From the IMG/VR virus record IMGVR_UViG_3300034274_000011, positions 1 to 38,079 of that record: 38,079 nt of DNA; one strand, given 5' to 3'. This stretch comes from a virus. Below are positions 8,001-12,910 of this stretch, piece by piece. Positions within the stretch are counted from its first letter, which is position 1. Each line of letters begins with the position of its first letter. A model generated the notes under the pieces. That model saw only the letters and a list, made by a program, of their open reading frames with translations, was not told the DNA's origin and ran no database searches. Made by a program: the position numbers and the translations under genes.

Positions 8001-8095
8001 TCAATCCGACCCTTATCTGTGACTGAATATGTCACAGGCATTTTGTATGTTCTTTTTGCAGTTGCTACAAGAAATTTAGTTTCTATGATACCCAT
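5042..8095 (-). CDS. SNF2-type superfamily 2 DNA helicase interrupted by an intein
   Basis: A precursor of 1017 residues: N-extein 1-137, intein 138-478, C-extein 479-1017, giving a mature helicase of 676 residues. After splicing the Walker A motif reads GAEMGTGKTLAA, so the intein interrupts the catalytic P-loop between Lys and Thr. Other helicase motifs are VIFDESQNLK (motif II, DESQ rather than DEAH), LMTGTPSP (motif III) and SQSEDRIHRVGM (motif VI). Two Cys clusters (CGTCGHYM, and CSAC with CGSC) form zinc-finger inserts between the two RecA lobes. It is the first gene of its unit. The promoter -10 box lies only six bases before the ATG at 8095, so the message could be leaderless; ATG at 8041 (Met19) is the alternative start. 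A role in recombination, repair or fork remodelling is likely. Confidence 0.9.
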   Translation of the reverse strand: MGIIETKFLVATAKRTYKMPVTYSVTDKGRIEFLKAPFALKDEIKSMKGSRWHGHIDGDKRSIWSVENCTRNRFQIEWLQGGDPFAWFDRPLIEHDYPKFGSPGFGYFDLMTQQVLMANTALTYHYQVWGAEMGTGKFGRLTTPVLTPTGWVNMGDLKTGSRLIDPDGGECKVLSLHPQGTKEVFKVTFTDGSSTDCGAEHLWRVQTPNWKHRGQGWKVLETQEMVKQGLQFANGNNKWFIPMVEPVEFDKRKLVCDPYLMGYWLGNGYKYNVSTPDQETVDRLNQLMSSDLKPSNETVHGEKIDYKITCKETREALGYYNLLGTISDTKFVPEDFLYNTLEVRTKLLQGLLDSDGCAQESSGVEFTSASNNLATSMVFLIQSLGGTCARGLKEEPTYTYKGEKRIGKPSHRINGSFNSSTKPFLLSRKANAYTVPTKYEPTRAIISVESVGFDECICIKVDSDTHCYVTDEFIVTHNTLAAIATMTTSETKNWWWVGPKSSLYGIRQEFDKWGLPEGIVSDMMSYEGMMQKMRTWKKGDPAPIGVIFDESQNLKTPTAQRTQCAQKLADAIRNEHGNNGFVILMTGTPSPKSPADWWAPCEIAAPGFIKEGTVQAFEKRLGFYRLRDDLAGQSFNTRTAWRDDENRCGTCGHYMHEGHHMDDTGLIIEEDTGFDIHNFQPSENEVFALSERLDGLVTIVHKKDCLDLPDKIYKEILCEPSPSLLRVASALTKTAPNVITGLTHLRTLSDGFQYRDVKDGVQECSACTDGTEEYYINPSEPGASIRDIDMLSPEFVKNLEKVTGPCGSCEGTRKVDKYKRITREVPCPKEDAVVDLLKQNEDQKRIVFFAGFTGSLDRITRVCQREGWDTMRVDGRGWKISQLTGVPNEDGSPKTKNIRLSNPMDYWIENPDRRIAFVAHPKSGGVALTLCPQKGRPGAVMCVYYSNDFNPASRSQSEDRIHRVGMDENKGAMIVDLFHLPTDRRVLEVLRKNRKLEKMTMGDFDKDLEVLDDSTVS
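6662..7684 (-). other. Class 3 intein with LAGLIDADG (DOD) endonuclease domain
   Basis: 341 residues (precursor 138-478), in frame. It starts with Phe138 where most inteins have Cys or Ser, so it lacks the usual first nucleophile. It has the full class 3 triplet instead: Trp203 in block B (EHLW), Cys458 in block F (CICIKVDS) and Thr476 just before the terminal His-Asn (VTHN) in block G; the +1 residue is Thr479. In class 3 inteins the block F Cys attacks the N-terminal junction directly. Block A is TTPVLTPTGWVNMGDL. The endonuclease motifs are YLMGYWLGNG (258-268) and LLQGLLDSDG (347-356). The first has Asn267 where the catalytic Asp is expected, so cutting is probably weakened or lost. Confidence 0.92.
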
Positions 8096-8101
8096 ACTTA
8101 A

Positions 8102-8130
8102 ATCATACCGCCTTTTTCGTACTTTGTCAA
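8102..8130 (-). promoter_or_regulatory. Sigma70-type promoter for the helicase operon
   Basis: On the minus strand: TTGACA (8130-8125), a 17-base spacer, TATGAT (8107-8102). The spacing places the transcription start at or within a base or two of the ATG at 8095, so the helicase message may have no leader. Confidence 0.8.
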
Positions 8131-8142
8131 GTTAAAAATCGA

Positions 8143-8649
8143 TTATTCTAGGAAATATCCTGTTTTACCGGCTGTTCGGATTGGTCTCATTTTACCAAAT
8201 AGTTCGTCTAAGTTGTGTTTACCAAATTGCTGGTAAACACTGACTCCCCATTCTTGGGCGGCACTAGGGCCGCTACCGGCATTTCTCAATGCTTCTGCCC
8301 ACTGTTCTCCATCACCAGTAAAGATCGTAGAACAGAGGCCACGTCGGTTAGTCATGCCCTGTAAACATCGGAGGCCGTGGGGCCATCCCATGATGTCGGC
8401 CATGTCATCTGGATTACTCACCGCACAAAGAACTCCAAAGTGCATCATTCCCAGTATAGGTTTGACATCTGACGTATTACTTACTGAGTCATTGAAGGCT
8501 CTGAAATAAGATAACATATATGCTAGTTTGCTTTTAGGTCTCTTACCTGCTTGAACAATAGTTGCGGGGTTATTCCCAGTTAGTTGTTCAGAGAATTTAT
8601 GAAACCTCTCATTTAGAGTCGAGGTACTAATCAATTCGCTCTGTATCAT
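8143..8649 (-). CDS. Hypothetical protein, 168 aa
   Basis: Not recognised. It is a soluble protein with no signal peptide, membrane span or known catalytic motif. Residues 60-100 are hydrophobic and Met-rich (ILGMMHFGVLCAV), followed by a Gly/Arg-rich part (GLRCLQGMTNRRGLCST). Its ATG overlaps the stop of the metalloprotease gene by four bases. It is the last gene before the next promoter at 8102-8130. Probably an early accessory protein; no function is proposed. Confidence 0.7.
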   Translation of the reverse strand: MIQSELISTSTLNERFHKFSEQLTGNNPATIVQAGKRPKSKLAYMLSYFRAFNDSVSNTSDVKPILGMMHFGVLCAVSNPDDMADIMGWPHGLRCLQGMTNRRGLCSTIFTGDGEQWAEALRNAGSGPSAAQEWGVSVYQQFGKHNLDELFGKMRPIRTAGKTGYFLE

Positions 8650-9038
8650 TGTTCAATCTCCCAGTACTGACCATAGAGTTCCAAATATCGTCTATACAAC
8701 CGGGCGTACTCAACCCCGAACATAGGTCCGTGGTCTTCTGGTTCATTTACAAACCAAGTACCCACGTGAGCTAGTTCATGGATCAAGTAATCGATACACA
8801 TTCCTAAGGGCATACGGTGGTCTAGATATACAGCAAACTGGCCATACTCTAAGTACTCGACGAACCCTGTATCATCATCCGGGTAGTTGGGTGGATCAAT
8901 ATCCAACATATGTATGGTAATATGGTACCCACTATCAACACAATCCACTAACTCATCGCATAAGAATTCCCAAAAGGTTTTCTCACCCAATGAGAGACCT
9001 TGGTATGGAGTCAGTCGTAATTCTAAATCATAGTTCAT
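8646..9038 (-). CDS. HExxH zinc metalloprotease-like protein (SprT-like zincin fold)
   Basis: About 130 residues. The metal-binding helix is YLIHELAHVGTWF with H87, E88 and H91, and EDHGPMFG follows 12 residues later with H103 as the likely third ligand. The HELAH plus DHGPxF arrangement resembles SprT/WLM-type zincins, some of which cut proteins bound or crosslinked to DNA. The upstream start at 9071 would overlap the ClpP-like gene by 44 bases, whereas ATG at 9038 overlaps it by 11 and has GGTGGAG at good spacing, so 9038 is chosen. It sits immediately after the ClpP-like gene, so two unrelated protease folds are co-expressed. Target unknown. Confidence 0.75.
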   Translation of the reverse strand: MNYDLELRLTPYQGLSLGEKTFWEFLCDELVDCVDSGYHITIHMLDIDPPNYPDDDTGFVEYLEYGQFAVYLDHRMPLGMCIDYLIHELAHVGTWFVNEPEDHGPMFGVEYARLYRRYLELYGQYWEIEQ

Positions 9039-9597
9039 CAGTTTTCTCCACCCACATTTGATCCGCGACACCCCAAGTCAGTGCTTCCTGTGCTTCAAAA
9101 TAAAAGTCAGCCGGTTTCTTAGCTCGCAGGTTCCACCATCTGTGGTTTTTATTGGTGTGCTTTGCTAGTAGGTTTGTCCATACTTGTCCAATCTTCTCGT
9201 AATGCTTTACTACACCCTGTAGTTCCTGGGCCTTACCTTCAATCTCTGCTGCCCAGTCATGGTGCATGAACGAAACATTTGGTGCAATCCATCTCATTCC
9301 AGGTTGACCGGCTGCGATCAATAAAACTGCTGCCGACATAATTTTTCCATAACCAAAGGTGTGGATAGGGCATTTGATGGTGTTCATAATATCGTACATT
9401 GCGAGCGATTCATAAACACAACCCCCAAAGGAACTAATGAACATTTCAATCGGTTCCTCTGAGATTGTTTCCATTAGGTACAACCCTTTGACAACTGCAC
9501 TAGTGCTTTTCTCATCAATATCTTGACCCAAAAAGACACGTCTATTCGAGACATCAATGCCATGGTCAAAATAGGCATCTACCCAATCCTTATCCAT
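9028..9597 (-). CDS. ClpP-like serine protease
   Basis: 189 residues, close to bacterial ClpP length (about 195-207). The catalytic triad can be aligned: Ser88 in GKIMSAAVLL, His112 in SFMHHDW and Asp164 in KPADFYFEAQEAL, which precedes the WGVADQ end typical of the fold. ISSFGG at about 54-59 is the oxyanion-loop region, which in ClpP reads NSPGG; here the Pro is replaced by Phe. ClpP forms a two-ring barrel fed by AAA+ partners; no Clp ATPase gene is nearby. Phage ClpP-like proteins in head operons mature the capsid, but this one lies among early genes between PhoH and a metalloprotease, so interference with or substitution for host Clp proteolysis is the more natural idea. Confidence 0.88.
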   Translation of the reverse strand: MDKDWVDAYFDHGIDVSNRRVFLGQDIDEKSTSAVVKGLYLMETISEEPIEMFISSFGGCVYESLAMYDIMNTIKCPIHTFGYGKIMSAAVLLIAAGQPGMRWIAPNVSFMHHDWAAEIEGKAQELQGVVKHYEKIGQVWTNLLAKHTNKNHRWWNLRAKKPADFYFEAQEALTWGVADQMWVEKTDEL

Positions 9598-9599
9598 AT

Positions 9600-9869
9600 T
9601 TACACCGTTCCGTTAGTATTGTCTTGATGTCGTTGCATCCTTACTGACCGGGCTGGTGGGTAAACTACACCCACCCGAACGCTGACTGTCTCCACCCCCG
9701 GCGTCTCAATTTTATCAATCATTGATTGAAGTCTCGCCACCGAGTTTGTCTTAACTTGTTCATCAGTTAGTCCGATCTGATCTTGGTATTTGAAAAGTAA
9801 AACAGGTTCATCAGAGTTTCCGTTATCATCAAACCAAATTTCATAAGTTGTTAGATCCCCTAATGCCAT
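9600..9869 (-). CDS. Hypothetical protein, 89 aa
   Basis: Not recognised. It starts MALGDLTTYEIWFDD, has a central helix (DEQVKTNSVARLQSMIDKI) and a C-terminal beta strand (VETVSVRVGVVY), ending in a basic polar tail. AAGGAA lies at good spacing before the ATG. It stands two bases before the ClpP-like gene and 18 bases after PhoH. It could be an adaptor for either neighbour, but this rests only on position. Confidence 0.65.
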   Translation of the reverse strand: MALGDLTTYEIWFDDNGNSDEPVLLFKYQDQIGLTDEQVKTNSVARLQSMIDKIETPGVETVSVRVGVVYPPARSVRMQRHQDNTNGTV

Positions 9870-9887
9870 CTGTGTTCCTTATTTCTT

Positions 9888-10625
9888 TTACCAAAGGTTA
9901 CGGTTGATTTCGCCGATAAGATGGTGGCGGACAATGTCAGCCTCCGTCAATGCGACGTGATTAATTCCATCAATGTGTTTAAGTCTTCGTAAAGCTTCTG
10001 AAAAACCACCACGTTGGTGTTCAGGTAAATCTGATTGAGTAGCGTCGCCAGATAAAACTAATCTACTAGGCTCCCCAATCCGAGTCAGGAGGCTTTTTAA
10101 TTCTTCCTTAGATGCATTCTGACCTTCATCGATTATGATAAAGGCATTGTTGAATGTCCGTCCCCGCATCATTGACAATGGAACAACTTCAATTACCTTA
10201 TCATGGAGCCACTGGCCAATCATTGATAATGATAGATAGTAGTTCAGTTCATCGAAACATGGTGTCAGGTATGGTCCAACCTTGTCCATCATGTCTCCGG
10301 GCAGCCACCCCATGTCTTTACCAACTCCCACTAATGGTCTGGTGATAATGATACGTTCAAGAAAACCTTCTCGAACCATTTGAACACCCATCCCCACTGC
10401 GATGTGGGTTTTACCAGTACCAGCCGGGCCAGTACAAAATGTAATATCATTTTCTCGCAATGAGTAAATGTAGGCTTGTTGGTTTTCAGTTCTTGCTGTT
10501 AGCTGATTAGGTTTATAACCTGGGTCAACCCCTCTCCTTGGGGTTTTGTTTACGGATCGCGCTTCCCGATCCTGTTTCCGCTTTCTTGGTTTATTTTTAC
10601 GCTGCTGTTTACGACGGCGTGTCAA
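9888..10625 (-). CDS. phoH: PhoH-like ATPase
   Basis: 245 residues. After a very basic 35-residue N-terminus (TRRRKQQRKNKPRKRK), which looks like a nucleic-acid contact, comes the PhoH domain: Walker A GPAGTGKT at 66-73, Walker B FIIIDEGQN at 162-170 and the LVLSGDATQSDLP sensor region at about 189-201. The family is related to superfamily 1 helicases and is frequent in phages; proposed roles include RNA metabolism, sometimes together with a nuclease. The start is a TTG at 10625, supported by GAGGTG four bases upstream and the lack of any earlier ATG. No promoter was seen between it and the terminator at 10661-10698, so expression may depend on read-through. Confidence 0.92.
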   Translation of the reverse strand: MTRRRKQQRKNKPRKRKQDREARSVNKTPRRGVDPGYKPNQLTARTENQQAYIYSLRENDITFCTGPAGTGKTHIAVGMGVQMVREGFLERIIITRPLVGVGKDMGWLPGDMMDKVGPYLTPCFDELNYYLSLSMIGQWLHDKVIEVVPLSMMRGRTFNNAFIIIDEGQNASKEELKSLLTRIGEPSRLVLSGDATQSDLPEHQRGGFSEALRRLKHIDGINHVALTEADIVRHHLIGEINRNLW

Positions 10626-10660
10626 AGATCACCTCAGTTTTGTTTTGTGTTACAATCTTA

Positions 10661-10698
10661 ATAAAAACACCAGGTGAGTTTGGGCCCACCTGGTGTTT
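10661..10698 (-). terminator. Strong Rho-independent terminator after the 248-aa gene
   Basis: Arms AAACACCAGGTG (10665-10676) and CACCTGGTGTTT (10687-10698) pair perfectly over 12 bp, with a 10-base loop. On the minus strand the second arm ends in TTTTTATT. It lies 19 bases beyond the stop codon of the 10717-11463 gene and insulates it from PhoH. Confidence 0.9.
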
Positions 10699-10716
10699 CG
10701 GACCACCTTTGCTCTC

Positions 10717-11463
10717 TTAACGTTTACGCTTGGATGTGCTTTTTTCATCCACAGTTTCAACATCGGGAGTTTCCATTTTTGCAAACCGTTCGATCTCAAA
10801 TCGAAGTTGGTCGGCACTCGGTAGGTCGATAGGGCTGAGGCAATCCTCAGCTACAGGAGAGAACCATTCCCATTTGCCCTTTTTTGTAAACTTTGATTTC
10901 AAAGTCATTGGCTTGGCAAACCTTGGTTCTGTCTCTTTAGTAAAGCCCCCTTCAATCATTGCCGTTGTTACAGGCAAGTACGTATTGATCGTACTGGATT
11001 CGTAACGGCCTGACTTGTTCCCACAGAAAAGTTCATAGAAGGTGGATGTACTCCGTTCATACACAAGATATGCAGGACCATACGCACAACCACTGTCTCT
11101 TACATTATCGGCCATGTCAACAATACGTTTGAATTCATCACTCTTTGTGTCATTTGTCACAATGATGTTTTCAGTGTCGGACATATCAATGGCTTTAGCC
11201 TTGCGGGCGATAGCTAGCACGTCGATACTGTCACCCAGATCGACAATGTTATCACTAGATTTAGGTACACCATAATGGCCCCCTTCAATCAACGTACCAT
11301 TTGGGCCTACTTTGCCCTTAGAATACAACTGAAGGCGTTGTAGAAAAGAAGAAGCGGTGGACATCGCATCCAATTCCCGTAGCTCATCTGCTGTCTGGGT
11401 AGTCAGTGCATTTTCACCAGCAAAGAGTTCATTCAATACTGCAAGTTCATTTTTTTTAGTCAT
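10717..11463 (-). CDS. Hypothetical early protein, 248 aa, with its own terminator
   Basis: Not recognised. The N-terminal 45 residues are helical and acidic, followed by a globular alpha/beta domain (LGDSIDVLAIARKAKAID, then CAYGPAYLVYERST, TFYELFCGN). The C-terminus has a helix (SADQLRFEIERFAKM), an acidic stretch (ETPDVETVDEK) and a basic end (STSKRKR). It sits between the second ParB-like gene and PhoH and is followed by the strongest terminator in the window. That suggests abundant, separately controlled product. Placement next to replication functions and the disordered charged tail are compatible with a single-stranded-DNA-binding or similar scaffold protein, but no fold signature was seen, so this is only a guess. 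Confidence 0.75.
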   Translation of the reverse strand: MTKKNELAVLNELFAGENALTTQTADELRELDAMSTASSFLQRLQLYSKGKVGPNGTLIEGGHYGVPKSSDNIVDLGDSIDVLAIARKAKAIDMSDTENIIVTNDTKSDEFKRIVDMADNVRDSGCAYGPAYLVYERSTSTFYELFCGNKSGRYESSTINTYLPVTTAMIEGGFTKETEPRFAKPMTLKSKFTKKGKWEWFSPVAEDCLSPIDLPSADQLRFEIERFAKMETPDVETVDEKSTSKRKR

Positions 11464-11502
11464 CGTCTACTCGTCTCCAAAAGAAATTCAAAATTTGATG
11501 TG

Positions 11503-12456
11503 TTACTGATTTGGCTTTGTTAACTCACGCAGTTGTTTTAATTCTTCATAACGTTGTCTCCCTATAATATCGGTTCGGTCTTGGTTACTTAACTTATGTC
11601 GAAGTTCATTAACTTGACGGTTACGACCTTTGTCGTGTAGGTTCAATACCCACTCCAATGTAATTCTAGCACCTTCTAGGGCACTTGTCAAGTTTTTCTG
11701 AACAATTATTTCTCCGACATTCTCTAGCCGGTCTAATTCTATTAACAAAGAGTCCATAGATTGTAGTCTTGGTCTCAATTTAATTTCATCACGTTCTTTA
11801 CGGCGTCCACCAATCTTCTCTTCTCGTTTGAACGCAATAAATCTGCCAACCTCTAATTCGAAGTCGCGTGTTTTCATGTCCTCAGCCTTTACCAAGAACT
11901 CTCTCTGGTAATTATGTAGCCGGATTCTAGCCAGTGCCACCGCTTTACCTAACCCCAGTTTCCCATCACTGACAAGCACCTTGGCTTCGTCGCACAAGCC
12001 TAATAATTTAAGCCTAGTCGATACCCAAGCGGTACTCTTACTAACGGTGTGAGCCAGTTCCTTCAATGTCATGGGGGCTCCAACTTCTTCTCGGAGCGAC
12101 ATCATCCGTTGCATTTGTTCTGCAAACTCAATAGGCCTAGTCTCATAAGTTATGGCGTTTGCCTGTACTTGGAGGGCGAGGTATTGGTCTTCAGTCAATT
12201 CCCTTGTTAAAAGTATACAACACGTTTCGGGTGTTGTCAAGTATTTAATTGCAGAAAATCGCCAAGAACCATCTATTATTTCATAAAACCCTTCTCTCAC
12301 CGGGTGGGGTCGTATTAATAAACTATTCAGTAGGCCTACCGAACGGATGCTGTCCACTAATTGCATAAATTCCAATGAGTCTTCCCTCACTGGTCGGAGC
12401 ATCGAGTGTGCAGGTAGGATCTTATCCAGCGGCACTTCGATTATCTTGTTTGACAT
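11503..12456 (-). CDS. ParB/RepB/Spo0J-family protein (second of two)
   Basis: 317 residues. The N-terminal domain (about 5-105) has the ParB layout: IPL/DKILPAHSMLRPVREDS, then an SIRSVGLLNSLLIRP strand-turn and the box DGSWRFSAIKYL (62-73), where the usual GxRR is GSWR. The central helix-turn-helix is TLKELAHTVSKSTAWVSTRL at about 130-149. The C-terminal half is helical and basic (FKREEKIGGRRKERDEIKLR) and could dimerise or bind DNA. It is read leftward from a promoter at 12490-12518, facing the primase gene across the 454-bp control region. That position fits a regulator or origin-binding protein. It differs clearly in sequence from the ParB-like protein at 525-1322. Confidence 0.88.
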   Translation of the reverse strand: MSNKIIEVPLDKILPAHSMLRPVREDSLEFMQLVDSIRSVGLLNSLLIRPHPVREGFYEIIDGSWRFSAIKYLTTPETCCILLTRELTEDQYLALQVQANAITYETRPIEFAEQMQRMMSLREEVGAPMTLKELAHTVSKSTAWVSTRLKLLGLCDEAKVLVSDGKLGLGKAVALARIRLHNYQREFLVKAEDMKTRDFELEVGRFIAFKREEKIGGRRKERDEIKLRPRLQSMDSLLIELDRLENVGEIIVQKNLTSALEGARITLEWVLNLHDKGRNRQVNELRHKLSNQDRTDIIGRQRYEELKQLRELTKPNQ

Positions 12457-12489
12457 ATTTGTTACCCCATAATTCTTGTCTCATATTAA

Positions 12490-12518
12490 AGTATACCATA
12501 CTACCCCGCCTTTGTCAA
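12490..12518 (-). promoter_or_regulatory. Leftward sigma70-type promoter of the ParB-like gene
   Basis: Minus strand: TTGACA (12518-12513), a 17-base spacer, TATACT (12495-12490). Both boxes match or nearly match consensus. The leader is about 27 bases long and includes GGGGT before the ATG at 12456. Confidence 0.88.
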
Positions 12519-12758
12519 GTGATTTCTGGAAATAAATCCAAAATAATTGAGTGTAGTCAATCTGATGACATAAGGGTGTGTGTTTTTTGAGGGGTTTTGA
12601 GGTGAAATGGAGGTAATTTAGGGTTAGCTCCCTCCAATTACATACGGTAAAACACTAGTTATTCTTCTCTTTCTATTGACTTTTTGACCTTTTGATGTAA
12701 GAAAATAAAGTCCATAGAGTAAAAAAGTAAGAAAAGAAGAGTTCCCTATAGAGGTGGT

Positions 12759-12768
12759 GAGGCGCCTC
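12759..12768. repeat. Perfect 10-base palindrome GAGGCGCCTC
   Basis: A GC-rich dyad inside an otherwise AT-rich control region, about 70 bases upstream of the rightward promoter. It could be an operator, for instance for one of the ParB-like proteins, or part of an origin. There is no second copy nearby. Confidence 0.4.
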
Positions 12769-12785
12769 AAAGCTCCCTAGCTCCA

Positions 12786-12801
12786 GGGCGCCTTTGCGCC
12801 C
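12786..12801. repeat. GC-rich hairpin GGGCGC-CTTT-GCGCCC
   Basis: A six-bp perfect stem with a four-base loop, 36 bases upstream of the TTGACA of the rightward promoter. It lacks a proper T run on either strand (only TTCTC follows on the plus strand), so a terminator role is weak. A structural element of the origin is possible. Confidence 0.4.
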
Positions 12802-12837
12802 TTCTCAAAGTATTTTGGATTTATTCATGAAATTCAC

Positions 12838-12866
12838 TTGACAAAGTGCCATAAGTGGTGTATACT
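12838..12866 (+). promoter_or_regulatory. Rightward sigma70-type promoter of the replication operon
   Basis: TTGACA at 12838-12843, a 17-base spacer, TATACT at 12861-12866. Surrounding bases CAC before the -35 box and TTTA after the -10 box match the leftward promoter at 12490-12518 closely. The leader to the ATG at 12911 is about 38 bases, with only a weak ribosome site (GCGAGA). Confidence 0.9.
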
Positions 12867-12910
12867 TTATTGTAAGGTAAATTCCTGGACATTCATCAGC
12901 GAGATAATAT

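Larger units (their letters stand above)
12457..12910. other. Divergent control region, candidate replication origin
   Basis: The only stretch over 300 bases with no gene. It holds two outward-facing sigma70 promoters, an AT-rich core of about 200 bases with purine or T tracts (about 12650-12750), and three inverted repeats. These are GTAATT/AATTAC enclosing AGGG/CCCT (12613-12641), the perfect 10-base palindrome GAGGCGCCTC (12759-12768) and GGGCGC/GCGCCC with a 4-base loop (12786-12801). It lies between a ParB-like DNA-binding gene and the primase, a common position for a phage origin. No clear iterated binding sites were found, so the origin call is an inference. Confidence 0.45.

Noticed and set aside
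12786-12801. Rho-independent terminator in the divergent region
   Set aside because: The stem lacks a T run on both strands and no gene ends nearby; kept only as a structural repeat.
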